Positions 1-8,830 of a DNA stretch of 64,000 nucleotides are shown here, piece after piece. The position numbers were made by a program, and so were the translations under genes. Each line of letters starts with the position of its first letter. Position 1 is the first letter of the stretch. This stretch comes from Betaproteobacteria bacterium. GTDB lineage: Bacteria > Pseudomonadota > Gammaproteobacteria > Burkholderiales > Rhodocyclaceae. The notes under the pieces are model-generated. The model made no database searches, was not told the DNA's origin, and worked only from the letters and a program-made list of their open reading frames with translations. The stretch is from contig JACQYA010000078.1 in assembly GCA_016208425.1 (NCBI GenBank), positions 1-64,000 of the forward strand, given 5' to 3'.

Positions 1-132
1 CTCTGCACCGATGGCAGCAAGGCCCTGGCGGCCGCTGCGCAGACCCTTGGCATCGAGCACCACGCCGTGAATCTGGCATCCGGCATCCGCGTGAATGGTG
101 CCTACCACGTCCAGAACGTCAACGCCTACGAC
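1..132 (+). pseudogene. IS1595/ISXO2-like transposase fragment, cut at both ends
   Basis: Frame 1 is open from the window edge and reads LCTDGSKALAAAAQTLGIEH, then a stretch ending HVQNVNAYD. This is the later part of an IS1595-family (ISXO2-like) DDE transposase, where the HVQNVNAY block is highly conserved. The similarity stops abruptly at about base 132; after that the same frame reads unrelated sequence that belongs to the opposite-strand res gene. The 3' end of the transposase is therefore missing and its 5' part lies outside the window. The junction marks a deletion or rearrangement between an insertion sequence and res. Confidence 0.8.
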
Positions 133-2311
133 ACGGTTTGCGCGGTTCGTTGCGAAACCAGTAGCCGACGCTGCCCGAGGTATCGGCGTCGAGCAGGTCG
201 GCAAACGCCCGTTCCGGCCCGTTCAGGTCTTGCGGCATCACGCCATAGACGTTGAGACGCGACTTCTTTACGCCCGCAGGCAGTTCGACGAACTCCGGCA
301 GTGGCGCCGTGTCGAAAACCTCCTTGAACTTCGCCGCACAAGTGCGCGCCGCCAGACGAATCAAGTGGGGGTAGGCCGCCATGATGCGATTCAAGGCACG
401 TTCCAGCCCGGCGTCATTTACGTCGATGCCGCGATGGCCGAACTCTGTTTTCAGTCGATTCAGCAAAGCATCATGCAGGTCGCGCGGGTCGAGATACTCT
501 GCGTCGAACAGCACATTTTGCGCCCGTCGCGCGATTTCCGCGTCGGACAGCCGCGCCTGGATCGACTCAGTTTCCTCAACGCCATCGAAGAGATCGACGG
601 TCTGCCGCGTCACCTTCACCGACTGGCGAAAGCCGGCGTTGAAGACCTTGTCGTCGACAGCGATATTGGCGGCGATGCAGGTCAGCAGAGCGGCGGTCGA
701 CAACGGCAGGCGTTCGGCTCGATAGACGCGCTGCACGCCGTCGCGCAAGGGATAGCGCCGGTTGCCCGAGAGTAGCGGGGCGACAGTGGATACGCCCGAC
801 GCAGACGGGGCGCTGGGCGGCGGTGCCAGCACCAGATGGGTCAAAATCCCGCTCGGCTGCCAGGCGGGCGACACGGCCGTACCCAGCCCGCCGTCGGCAA
901 GGTTTGTTTCCGGTGCCGGCCACGCGGGCGGCGCATAGGGCACCGACAGCAATTGCGCCTGCCCGTTGTGCGTCACCTGGATTTCGTTGCGCCCGGCGAT
1001 CTTCACCACCATCGTGAACGGGCAGACATGCGACAGCTCGCTCTGGATCGCGTTGATCTTTTCGCCGGCCTGCACCAGCCCGCTTTGGTTCGCCGCATCG
1101 GCGAGAAACACATAGCCGTTACGCAGCAGTTCGGGCAGCTTCCTTTCCAGCGCCGACCCCTGCAGGCGGCCATGCACACGCAGGATGCGGCCGACCACCT
1201 GAATGCCGAAATCGGTATCCTTCGCCCCGCGCATCGACACCAGCGTAAAGGCGCGCGGCGCGTCGAAACCCAGCGCCACCGCCACCTTGAATATCAGCAC
1301 TTCCTTTTGTTCGTCGATGGCTACGGCCAGCAAGTCGTCGTTCGGGTCATCGGCCGTGTACCAAGCGATTTTCGACTCCGGCACGCCCAAGGCCGCCAAC
1401 CGCGTGCGGGCTTCTTCCACGGCCGCATTGCTGTTGCCAACCTGCACCAGCATCAACGGCACCAGCCCAATGCCGGCCGCCTGCAAGCCCTGCTTGATCG
1501 CACCGTGCATGCTCCAGCCATCGGCCAGCGCGGTTGCGGCGAAGTCGACCAGTTCCTTCTGATCGTCCGCCGCCAGATAGGCGATGGACTTGATGCCGTC
1601 CTTGATGAGTCCCGCGTCCACCGCCTCCTTGCGGCTCACCGTAATACGATGCAGATGGCCGATAGCGGTAGCCTTCTTGAATTTTTCCACGTCCCGATCG
1701 TCGGGCGTCGCGGTAATCATCAAGGTGAATTCGGGGCGCAAGGTCTCGCGGTAGAAGCGCACCGCTTCGGCCGCTTTGGTGAAACTGTGATGCGCCTCAT
1801 CGACCACCGCGCCAATGCGGAAGCCGTCGGCGCGCAATTCCGCGATCAAGTCGTCCAGCGCCAGCACGAACTCGCCGCCGCTGCGCACCCGGCGCGTTTC
1901 CTTGCTGGCCGCCGCCACCGATGCCCAGGTGGCGACGAACACATCGCCGCTCCTGGTGCCCCGCGTCTGGCGGTCGCTTTGCAAGTCGCGCACGCGCAAG
2001 CCAACGAAAGTGGACTTGATCGCCCCCTTGGCCTGCTCGACCAAGCCGGCGAAGGGCGTGAACCAGAACCAGACGATGCGCGCGTTGGCGTCCCTATCCG
2101 GTGCGGCAAAAGTCTCGGCGATCATGCCGGCCATCAAGGTTTTGCCCGAGCCGGTTGGCGCTTCCAACAATAGACAACCGTTGAAGGCCGTCGCTGCCGC
2201 GCGGCTGGCGTCATCGCCAGCCTGGCGCAACTGGCTTTCGGCGTAACGGAAGATTTCCAGCGCGTTAGCGACCGCCTCGCGCTGATAGCCCTTGGGTGCC
2301 GGTGCGCTCAT
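119..2311 (-). CDS. res: Type III restriction enzyme Res subunit, truncated before its nuclease domain
   Basis: DEAD/DEAH-box helicase subunit of a type III restriction-modification system; together with Mod it would translocate or slide on DNA and cleave it. Walker A APTGSGKT is at residues 51-58, DEAH at 171-174, TATPDD at about 200-205 and motif VI QVVGRILR at 371-378. The family normally continues past the block NEPRKP into a C-terminal PD-(D/E)xK nuclease of roughly 100 or more residues. Here the protein reads NEPRKP and then CRRR and stops, because the DNA switches to IS1595-type transposase sequence at about 131-136. The 730-residue product keeps the motor but lacks the nuclease. Its start overlaps the stop of mod by 4 bp, so the two are translationally coupled. 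Restriction is probably lost while modification may persist. Helicase assignment is firm; loss of function is inferred. Confidence 0.85.
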   Translation of the reverse strand: MSAPAPKGYQREAVANALEIFRYAESQLRQAGDDASRAAATAFNGCLLLEAPTGSGKTLMAGMIAETFAAPDRDANARIVWFWFTPFAGLVEQAKGAIKSTFVGLRVRDLQSDRQTRGTRSGDVFVATWASVAAASKETRRVRSGGEFVLALDDLIAELRADGFRIGAVVDEAHHSFTKAAEAVRFYRETLRPEFTLMITATPDDRDVEKFKKATAIGHLHRITVSRKEAVDAGLIKDGIKSIAYLAADDQKELVDFAATALADGWSMHGAIKQGLQAAGIGLVPLMLVQVGNSNAAVEEARTRLAALGVPESKIAWYTADDPNDDLLAVAIDEQKEVLIFKVAVALGFDAPRAFTLVSMRGAKDTDFGIQVVGRILRVHGRLQGSALERKLPELLRNGYVFLADAANQSGLVQAGEKINAIQSELSHVCPFTMVVKIAGRNEIQVTHNGQAQLLSVPYAPPAWPAPETNLADGGLGTAVSPAWQPSGILTHLVLAPPPSAPSASGVSTVAPLLSGNRRYPLRDGVQRVYRAERLPLSTAALLTCIAANIAVDDKVFNAGFRQSVKVTRQTVDLFDGVEETESIQARLSDAEIARRAQNVLFDAEYLDPRDLHDALLNRLKTEFGHRGIDVNDAGLERALNRIMAAYPHLIRLAARTCAAKFKEVFDTAPLPEFVELPAGVKKSRLNVYGVMPQDLNGPERAFADLLDADTSGSVGYWFRNEPRKPCRRR

Positions 2312-3987
2312 GGCCGTCCTCCCGCAGCGGCTGAGGAACGCGCGCCAAAACGATTGACCAGAAACGCTGGAATCGGCTCAAAGGCGACGCGCGGATCGGT
2401 AAGTCGCTGGGCAAGCAAGAACGGTTGCCACGAATACACCACCGCCTGCCCGGCGGCGTGTATCGCGGATTGCACGGCGTCGAGCGCTGCGCCGGTCAGC
2501 TTGGGCAGGTAAATCACCAGGCCGCGCTGACCGTTCGCGGTTTGTAGACTCAAATCGGCCCGATACGGCGTCAGCGCCACATCGTGTATCAATTGCAGCG
2601 CCGCCCATATTTGTCCGTGCTGGATGCTGCGGAATACCGTTGCCGCCGGTATCCGCCGGCAGCGCAGATAGGCGAAACCGCCGCCCAAGCCGTCAACCGC
2701 TTGCTCCTTCTTGTTGGTGTAGCCGGCGATGACGCGCCTTACCCGTTCGGCGCACACGTCGCGGCAGAGGTTTTTGTCCTTCGCCTCGTCTGTCGCCTCG
2801 GTGCTGGAAACGAGGATAAAGCGGCGATTGCCGCCGTCTTCCTTGTTCAAGTTCAGCACCGCCTGTGCCGTGGTGCCCGACCCCGCGAAAAAATCGAGGG
2901 TAATGGCATTTGGATCATCGATCATCCGCAACATGCGCTCGATCAACTCGACAGGCTTGGGCGTACTGAACAGGTCGGACGTGTCGAAGATATCGCGCAA
3001 CATGGCTTTTGCCTGGCGCATCGTCGGCAAGTCCGCCCAGATGGTGGGGTACGGCCGAACCGGGGTGTCAGGGGCAAACTCTCGGGCATAGGGTTCCCAC
3101 ACCGTTGCGCCAAGTTTCTTGCGCTGCTTCCAGATCAGTGTGCCCGCTACGCGATGCTTTTCAACGCCATCTCTTCCCATCGCCCAGCGCGCTTCTTCGC
3201 CGTTGTCGTGAATCGGCAAGACTTCGTTGCCGTCTGGGTCGATAATCGGAAAGAACATCGTTGGCCGGTCGCGCCGCAAGCTGTTCTTGCCGTTCTTCTT
3301 AACCAGACGATCACGGAATCGCGAACCATCTGCCGCAACCTTGTAAGCGTCAACAATGTCGGGCGCGGAAAGAGGCGCAAAGCGGGCTTGCTCCTTCCTC
3401 AAGGCATAGCAAAGAATGAACTCGTGGTCTGGCGTAATAGGAACCTTGTTATCGTTCGGGCTATCGACCTTGCGCCAAACAAAGCTTGCTACGAAATTCG
3501 AGGCACCGAATATCTGCTCCAACAGCAAACCGAGATGAAACGCTTCGTTGTCGTCGATGGAAACGAAGATCACGCCGTCCTCGGTCAGCAGTTCCTTCGC
3601 CAGTTCCAGCCGGCGATACATGAACTCCAGCCACTTGGAATGGCGGTAGTTGTCGTCCTTGTCGACAAAGCGGTCGTTGTAGATGAAATCGCGGTTGCCG
3701 GTGTTGTAGGGCGGGTCGATATAGATGCACTTGACGCGGCCGGCGTGGGTCATGCGCAGATAGCGCAGCGCGTCGAAGTTGTCGCCTTCGATAATCAGGT
3801 TTTGCTGTGCTCCGGCACCGCACGACAACCCGGCATCCCAATCCAGCGCGACGAAGTCGTTATTGATCGAGAGGTCGTGCGCGATCTCGTCGCGTTCCCA
3901 GACCAGCCCAAAGCGCGGCCGCTGGTCGCGCTCGCGCAGCAGGCGCAAGAGCTGCTCGCGGGAGTAATCGTCGTAGTTGTCGGCCAT
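2308..3987 (-). CDS. mod: Type III DNA adenine methyltransferase Mod subunit
   Basis: Site-specific DNA-methyltransferase (N6-adenine) of a type III system; it also provides target recognition for Res. The catalytic DPPYNTG is at residues 91-97 and the SAM-binding FAGSGT at 367-372, so the order (DPPY before FxGxG) is that of beta-class methyltransferases, as expected for Mod. The region between them, roughly 180-340, should hold the target-recognition domain, so the recognition sequence cannot be read from homology. At 559 residues it is within the family range, and all main motifs are intact. It follows a HicA-like gene and overlaps res by 4 bp, which indicates one leftward operon from about 5244 to 119. 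Confidence 0.92.
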   Translation of the reverse strand: MADNYDDYSREQLLRLLRERDQRPRFGLVWERDEIAHDLSINNDFVALDWDAGLSCGAGAQQNLIIEGDNFDALRYLRMTHAGRVKCIYIDPPYNTGNRDFIYNDRFVDKDDNYRHSKWLEFMYRRLELAKELLTEDGVIFVSIDDNEAFHLGLLLEQIFGASNFVASFVWRKVDSPNDNKVPITPDHEFILCYALRKEQARFAPLSAPDIVDAYKVAADGSRFRDRLVKKNGKNSLRRDRPTMFFPIIDPDGNEVLPIHDNGEEARWAMGRDGVEKHRVAGTLIWKQRKKLGATVWEPYAREFAPDTPVRPYPTIWADLPTMRQAKAMLRDIFDTSDLFSTPKPVELIERMLRMIDDPNAITLDFFAGSGTTAQAVLNLNKEDGGNRRFILVSSTEATDEAKDKNLCRDVCAERVRRVIAGYTNKKEQAVDGLGGGFAYLRCRRIPAATVFRSIQHGQIWAALQLIHDVALTPYRADLSLQTANGQRGLVIYLPKLTGAALDAVQSAIHAAGQAVVYSWQPFLLAQRLTDPRVAFEPIPAFLVNRFGARSSAAAGGRP

Positions 3988-4019
3988 CGGGGAAGGGCGA
4001 TCAGGGGCGCGGAATCGAC

Positions 4020-4313
4020 TCAGGCAGCCGGTGCCTCAACGGCGCCGCACTCGATCAACTTGTGCTCGTAGGTATCGCGATCCAGCGGGCAATCGATGAG
4101 TCGGTCGAAATCTTGCCGCGTGAGTTTGCATTGGCGAGACATCATGCCCAGCAGACTGTCGTCGAGTTCCTTCGCACCGTGGCTGGTCTTCGTAAAGACC
4201 TTCGTCTTCTTGCCCGCCGTGGTGTAGTAGTTGAAATAATGGTGATCGCCTTCCTTGCGCTGAAAACCTTTTTTCTCCAGGCTTCTTTCCACATCATTGG
4301 GCTTACGCGCCAT
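4020..4313 (-). CDS. HicA-like (YcfA-type) small protein in the type III operon
   Basis: 97-residue protein starting MARKPNDVERSLEKKGF; a start four codons upstream is possible, but this ATG fits the family. The segment GFQRKEGDHHYF resembles the HicA/YcfA dsRBD-like fold, in which a Gly-x-His-His region carries the catalytic His of an mRNA interferase. A following Thr/Lys-rich strand (KTKVFTKTSHG) also fits. No HicB antitoxin lies next to it. It overlaps the upstream unknown gene by 11 bp and precedes mod by 32 bp, so it is embedded in the restriction operon. Whether it is a toxin, a nucleic-acid-binding accessory factor or a control protein is not decidable from sequence. Confidence 0.6.
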   Translation of the reverse strand: MARKPNDVERSLEKKGFQRKEGDHHYFNYYTTAGKKTKVFTKTSHGAKELDDSLLGMMSRQCKLTRQDFDRLIDCPLDRDTYEHKLIECGAVEAPAA

Positions 4314-5244
4314 TGGCAACCTCACTGAACGCGGCGAGCAAGGATTGCTTCATCTTGATTGCCTCGCCGTCGAGCGAGTCGTTATCGGCTAGTGCGTATT
4401 CCTGCCAAAGCATGCCGATCTGCTCATTCAGTTCGCTGACCAACGCCTCGCGCGTGCGCGCAAAGGCGTCGATACCCAAGGCAGCATCGGCCACGCAGAT
4501 GAGTTGCTGCGTCTCGTCGGTTGCCGGTTCCAGCGTCACACCTTGTCTTGCCTTGAGCACCCCAGCACCAATCTTGACCGTGTCGACCGTTATCGGCGAC
4601 AAATCCAGTTCGACGCATTCCATTTCGCGTTTGGTCGGCGGGTAGAAAATCGTGACGACCCGATGGGTGAAATTGATATTGGTGAGTTGGCCGGTGACGA
4701 CCTGAGAAGCTGCACGTTCCGCAACCGGCACAATCGCGTCTCGAATGATCGTTCCGCTGTCTGTATTTAGCTCGCCGAACTCGACATTGCTGGCGTCCCA
4801 CAGCTTGAGACGCCATTTGTCATCGGCGCGAGGGGACATTCCCCTTATTGCTTCCAGTACACGGTGACGTAGCCCTTGGTCTGGCAATGCGGCGCCGATC
4901 TGCGCCGTATCGCGCCGGGTAATGCCCTCGATCATTTTGTGGAAAACATCAAGAGCCGCCGTGACATGCTCGGCCAAGAGGTCAGTGCCGCCCAATTCGA
5001 GCGGAACGGCATAGCAGCCCGGCTCCGGCAAACGACATACCAACTGAAAACGGCTACGGGTAGCGGGAGAAATCCTTGCCCGCTCACGGATCGTTCGCCC
5101 TTCGACGTACGTTCCAATTAGCTCGAAGGCTCGCTGAGAATTACTGAGAATCTGCGCCAACACGGCTGCCGGAACAGCATCGCCGCTCTGGGTGCCGCCC
5201 TCGATGTGCAAGCTAAACGAGGTTTTCCCGTCGGGGTTGGTCAT
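4303..5244 (-). CDS. Uncharacterised protein, first gene of the type III restriction operon
   Basis: 313-residue soluble protein with no signal peptide or membrane segment and no nuclease, helicase or methyltransferase motif that I recognise. The N-terminus (SFSLHIEGGTQSGDAVPAAV) is followed by a helical region and a middle part rich in beta strands (INFTHRVVTIFYPP). It ends with an acidic helical tail. It overlaps the HicA-like gene by 11 bp and is the first gene of the leftward operon leading to mod and res. The position suggests an accessory or regulatory role in this restriction locus; that is inference from context only. Confidence 0.65.
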   Translation of the reverse strand: MTNPDGKTSFSLHIEGGTQSGDAVPAAVLAQILSNSQRAFELIGTYVEGRTIRERARISPATRSRFQLVCRLPEPGCYAVPLELGGTDLLAEHVTAALDVFHKMIEGITRRDTAQIGAALPDQGLRHRVLEAIRGMSPRADDKWRLKLWDASNVEFGELNTDSGTIIRDAIVPVAERAASQVVTGQLTNINFTHRVVTIFYPPTKREMECVELDLSPITVDTVKIGAGVLKARQGVTLEPATDETQQLICVADAALGIDAFARTREALVSELNEQIGMLWQEYALADNDSLDGEAIKMKQSLLAAFSEVANGA

Positions 5245-5318
5245 GGGTCATGGATCCGAAAAGCAGAAAACCGCAGAAGGAACGCGTTGCGGTTAGGAAA
5301 TTATAGGGACAATGCCGC

Positions 5319-5345
5319 TTTTCCGATACCTTAAGGTTCGGAAAA
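5319..5345. promoter_or_regulatory. 27-bp near-perfect palindrome upstream of the type III operon
   Basis: The arms TTTTCCGATACC and GGTTCGGAAAA flank a TTAA centre, giving an inverted repeat with a single extra base. It lies 75-101 bp upstream of the first gene of the restriction operon (start 5244). This resembles a dimeric repressor or controller operator, but an intrinsic RNA hairpin is also possible. No regulator gene is adjacent. Confidence 0.45.
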
Positions 5346-5517
5346 ATGCTGTCTGGCCAACACAATGTGCCGTTTGCCGCCGGCAGCCGACCGCCTCCAG
5401 ATTTCACAACAGATTCAGCAACGTAACCGCTCTGGATTCGGTTGGGTACGAACCGCATCGTTTCCCTCTGATGATGCGGTTCGCTTTGCTCACCACATCC
5501 TACCGTCCTCCATCCAC

Positions 5518-6315
5518 TCAAGCCGCCAGCTTGTGTCCCGCCTGCTTGTCGTACAAGAACTCCAGCACGGCTGCCCGGTAATCGATGTAACGCGCATCGT
5601 GCGCCAAATCCAGCCGGTTGCGCGGCCTGGGCAGTTCGACCTTGAGCACTTCGCCGATGGTCGCCGCCGGGCCGTTGGTCATCATCACGATGCGGTCGGA
5701 AAGCAGCACGGCTTCGTCGACGTCGTGCGTGACCATCACCGTGGTTGCTTTTGTCGCATCGCAGATCTTCATCAGCTCGTCCTGTAGCCGGGCGCGAGTG
5801 AGCGCATCGAGCGCGCCGAACGGCTCGTCCATCAGCAGAACCTTGGGCTGCATCGACAGGGCGCGGGCGATGCCGACACGCTGTTTCATGCCGCCGGAAA
5901 TCTCGTGCGGGTACTTGTGCGCGGCCGGCGTCAGGCCGACCAGTTCGAGCGCCGCATGAGTACGGTCGCGTAGTTTGGCCTTGCCTTCCTTGGCGCCGAA
6001 GACGCGCTCGACGGCGAGGTGGACGTTCTCGAAACTGGTCAGCCAGGGCAGCAGCGAGTGGTTCTGGAAGACCACCGCCCGTTCCGGCCCCGGCCCGCCG
6101 ATCTCGCGCCCGTCGCAGAGCAGCACGCCGATGCTGGGCTGGGTCAGGCCGGCGATGAGGTTGAGCAGCGTCGACTTGCCGCAGCCGGAATGGCCGATCA
6201 GGGTGACGAATTCGCCCTGGGCGATGCTCAGGTCAATGTCGCGCAAGGCGACGAACTTGCCTTTCTTGGTGTCGAAGGTCTGGCCGACTTTTTCGACGGT
6301 GACGAATTTTTCCAT
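5518..6315 (-). CDS. nrtD: Nitrate ABC transporter ATP-binding protein
   Basis: ATPase of a nitrate/nitrite/cyanate-type ABC importer, working on the cytoplasmic face with the NrtB permease. Starting at MEKFVTVEKV the protein has 265 residues. Walker A GHSGCGKS is at 41-48, the Q-loop FQNHSLLPW at about 83-91, the signature ISGGM at 139-143 and Walker B LLMDEP at 160-165. The SsuB/TauB/NrtD subfamily cannot be split by the ATPase alone; the NrtA-type binding protein in the same operon decides for nitrate. A longer start at 6366 exists, but its extra residues do not fit the family. The gene is the last in a leftward nrtA-nrtB-nrtD operon. Confidence 0.9.
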   Translation of the reverse strand: MEKFVTVEKVGQTFDTKKGKFVALRDIDLSIAQGEFVTLIGHSGCGKSTLLNLIAGLTQPSIGVLLCDGREIGGPGPERAVVFQNHSLLPWLTSFENVHLAVERVFGAKEGKAKLRDRTHAALELVGLTPAAHKYPHEISGGMKQRVGIARALSMQPKVLLMDEPFGALDALTRARLQDELMKICDATKATTVMVTHDVDEAVLLSDRIVMMTNGPAATIGEVLKVELPRPRNRLDLAHDARYIDYRAAVLEFLYDKQAGHKLAA

Positions 6316-6410
6316 TTTCCTTCTCCGGTGAAATGCTTGAAGAACCGCGTGGATATTGGCTCTCATGGATCTGGGCGGAACGGGTTCAGCGCTTGCAGAT
6401 CGGCGGTTTT

Positions 6411-6453
6411 CCCCTCTCCCCGCCCCTCTCCCGCAAGGGGCGAGGGGGAAAGA
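6411..6453. repeat. C/G-rich inverted repeat between nrtB and nrtD
   Basis: Within the 148-bp gap, CGCCCCT and AGGGGCG form a hairpin with a short CTCCCGCA loop, and flanking C-tracts and G-tracts extend the stem. This kind of element is often dispersed in proteobacterial genomes. Between two genes of one operon it could stabilise or attenuate the message. Confidence 0.5.
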
Positions 6454-6463
6454 CGGGGCGCCC

Positions 6464-7441
6464 TCAGGTGTTTTCGTAGGTGAAGCGCTTTGCCAGCATG
6501 ACCAGGAACTGTTCGAGCAACAGTCCGACGATGCCGATCACGAAGATGGCAATGATGATGTGTTCGACCTTGAGGTTGTTCCACTCGTCCCACACCCAGA
6601 AGCCGATGCCGACGCCGCCGGTAAGCATTTCGGCGGCGACGATGACCAGCCAGGCGGTGCCGATCGACAGGCGGATGCCGGTCAGCATGTAGGGCAGCAC
6701 GGCCGGGAACAGGATGCGGGTCATCACCTGCCACTCGGGCAGCGCCAGCACGCGGGCGACGTTCAGGTAATCCTGCGGCACGCGCTGGACGCCGACGGCG
6801 GTGTTGATAATCATCGGCCAGATCGAACAGATGAAGATCGTCCATGTCGCCGCCGGGTCGGCTTTCTGGAAGACGAGCAGGCCGATCGGCAGCCAAGCGA
6901 GCGGCGAGACCGGGCGCAACAGGCTGATGAGCGGGTTAATCATCGCGCTCATGAAAGCGAAACGGCCGAGGATGAAGCCGAGCGGAATGCCGGCCAGCGC
7001 CGCGAAGCCGAATCCGACGGCGACGCGCTTCAACGACGAGAGCACGTTCCAGCCAATGCCCTGGTCGTTCGGGCCGTTGCTGTAGAAGGGGTCGGCAAAG
7101 AGCACGCTCGCCGCCTTCCAGGTTTGCACCGGGCCGGGCAGGCCGCTCGCCTTGAGCGTTGCCAGGTACCAGATGCCGATAAACACGCCGAACCCGATCA
7201 AAGGCGGCAAAACGGCCTTCAGGAACGCGCGCAGCTTTTCGGCGCGCTCGCTTGCCGCCGCGAGGCCGGCCTTCCCGGCGTCGCCCGGCGTGGCGCCGCC
7301 CCCGGTTGGCGCTTGCAGCGCAGCGCCCGCCCCGGCCGCCGGTTTGAGCGCCGCCGGGACAGCGCGCGGCATCGCCATCTTGCGCCCGCTTTCGGCCATC
7401 GCCGGCAGGATTGCCGGCGTGTCCATCGTCATTGCGTCCAT
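6464..7441 (-). CDS. nrtB: Nitrate ABC transporter permease
   Basis: Inner-membrane permease of the nitrate importer, 325 residues from the ATG at 7441, which has an AAAGGAAA ribosome site. An upstream TTG in frame is less likely. An extended, Ala/Pro-rich cytoplasmic N-terminus of about 85 residues precedes the first membrane segment (LIGFGVFIGIWYLATL). Several further hydrophobic segments follow, with the binding-protein-dependent transport motif (EAA loop) around residues 220-240 (VARVLALPEWQVM). It sits 31 bp downstream of nrtA and upstream of nrtD in one operon. Confidence 0.88.
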   Translation of the reverse strand: MDAMTMDTPAILPAMAESGRKMAMPRAVPAALKPAAGAGAALQAPTGGGATPGDAGKAGLAAASERAEKLRAFLKAVLPPLIGFGVFIGIWYLATLKASGLPGPVQTWKAASVLFADPFYSNGPNDQGIGWNVLSSLKRVAVGFGFAALAGIPLGFILGRFAFMSAMINPLISLLRPVSPLAWLPIGLLVFQKADPAATWTIFICSIWPMIINTAVGVQRVPQDYLNVARVLALPEWQVMTRILFPAVLPYMLTGIRLSIGTAWLVIVAAEMLTGGVGIGFWVWDEWNNLKVEHIIIAIFVIGIVGLLLEQFLVMLAKRFTYENT

Positions 7442-7472
7442 GCTGTTTCCTTTCAATGTCCGGTGGTCGGGA

Positions 7473-8759
7473 TCAAACCTTTACCTTGAAACCGGCGGCG
7501 TATTTCTTCGGGTCTTTGCCGTCCCACACGACGCCGTCGATCAGCTTGTGGCTGCGCATCTCGCTTTTCGGCAGCGTGACGCCGGCCAGCCCGGCGGCAT
7601 CCTTGTAGATGTCGGTGCGGTTTACGCTCTTCGCCACGGCCAGGTAATCGGGATCGTCCTTGAGCAGGCCCCAGCGTTTGTGCTGCGTCATGAACCACAT
7701 GCCGTCGGACAGGTAGGGGAAGTTCACCGTGCCCTCGTTGAAGAACTTCATGTGGTTCTTGTCGTCCCAGCTTTTGCCGATTCCGTTCGAGTAGCGGCCG
7801 AGCATGCGTTCGAGGATCACATCCACGTCCGTATTGACGTACGACTTCTGCGCAATCGTCTCGGCCGTCTTGCGGCGGTTGGCCAGCGAGGCATCGATCC
7901 AGCGACCGGCTTCGAGGATGGCGGCAGTCATCGCGCGCGCCGTGTTCGGGTTCTTCGCCACCCAATCCGCCGAGGTGCCGAGCACTTTTTCCGGGTGGTC
8001 TACCCAAATATCCTGCGTGGTGACGGCGGTGAAGCCGATCTTGTCGATGATCGCGCGGTTGTTCCACGGCTCGCCGACGCAAAAGCCGTCCATGTTGCCG
8101 ACACGCATGTTGGCGACCATCTGCGGCGGCGGCACGGTGATGACTTTCACATCCTTCATCGGGTTGATGTCGTTGGCCGCCAGCCAGTAGTACAGCCACA
8201 TCGCGTGCGTGCCGGTCGGAAAGGTTTGGGCAAAGGTGTATTCGCCGGGCTTGGAAGTAATCAGCTTCTTCAGCGACGCGCCGTCGGTGACGCCGAGGTC
8301 TTTCAGCTTGTTGGCCAGCGTGATTGCCTGGCCGTTGTTGTTCAGACTCATCAGCACCGACATGTCTTTTTTCGGCCCGCCGATACCCATCTGGACGCCG
8401 TAGATCAGGCCGTAGAGGACGTGCGCGGCGTCGAGTTCGCCGTTCGTCAGTTTGTCGCGCACCGAGGCCCACGAGGCTTCTTTGGTCGGCACGATCTTGA
8501 TGCCATATTTCTTGTCGAAACCCATCTCGGCGGCCATCACCACCGACGCGCAATCGGTCAGCGGGATGAAGCCGATGCGCACCTCTTTCTTCTCGGGGGC
8601 GTCGGAACCGGCAGCCCAGACGCCGGCGGGAGCCAAGCTCATCAGCGAGGCGCCCGCGCCGGCGAGCGCGGCGGATTTGAGGAAGTCCCGGCGGGCGGGA
8701 TCGGGCAAGCCGTGCGGTGAAGCGGAATCGCCCAAAAATGTGGTTGTGTCGTCTTTCAT
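7473..8759 (-). CDS. nrtA: Nitrate ABC transporter substrate-binding protein, Tat-exported
   Basis: 428-residue periplasmic nitrate-binding protein. The N-terminus carries a twin-arginine motif (RRDFLKSAALAGAG) and a hydrophobic stretch ending before AAGSDAP, so export by the Tat pathway is likely. The mature part matches the NrtA/SsuA family (IGFIPLTDCASVVMAAEMGF; LTNGELDAAHVLYGL), with the NrtA-type length. It is the first gene of nrtABD. A sigma54 promoter lies about 72-86 bp upstream and an NtrC-like site about 165-180 bp upstream, pointing to control by nitrogen supply. Confidence 0.92.
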   Translation of the reverse strand: MKDDTTTFLGDSASPHGLPDPARRDFLKSAALAGAGASLMSLAPAGVWAAGSDAPEKKEVRIGFIPLTDCASVVMAAEMGFDKKYGIKIVPTKEASWASVRDKLTNGELDAAHVLYGLIYGVQMGIGGPKKDMSVLMSLNNNGQAITLANKLKDLGVTDGASLKKLITSKPGEYTFAQTFPTGTHAMWLYYWLAANDINPMKDVKVITVPPPQMVANMRVGNMDGFCVGEPWNNRAIIDKIGFTAVTTQDIWVDHPEKVLGTSADWVAKNPNTARAMTAAILEAGRWIDASLANRRKTAETIAQKSYVNTDVDVILERMLGRYSNGIGKSWDDKNHMKFFNEGTVNFPYLSDGMWFMTQHKRWGLLKDDPDYLAVAKSVNRTDIYKDAAGLAGVTLPKSEMRSHKLIDGVVWDGKDPKKYAAGFKVKV

Positions 8760-8830
8760 GTCGCTCTCCTACGTGCTCAGATTAGAAAAATTGCCGACGC
8801 GCCGTCGGGCACGTCTCCGAGCTTGTTATA

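Noticed and set aside
836-2173. Long frame opposite res
   Set aside because: No family pattern; mirrors codon bias of the real gene on the other strand.
5365-5787. 140-codon frame in the gap before nrtD
   Set aside because: No start signal, overlaps nrtD, no family resemblance.
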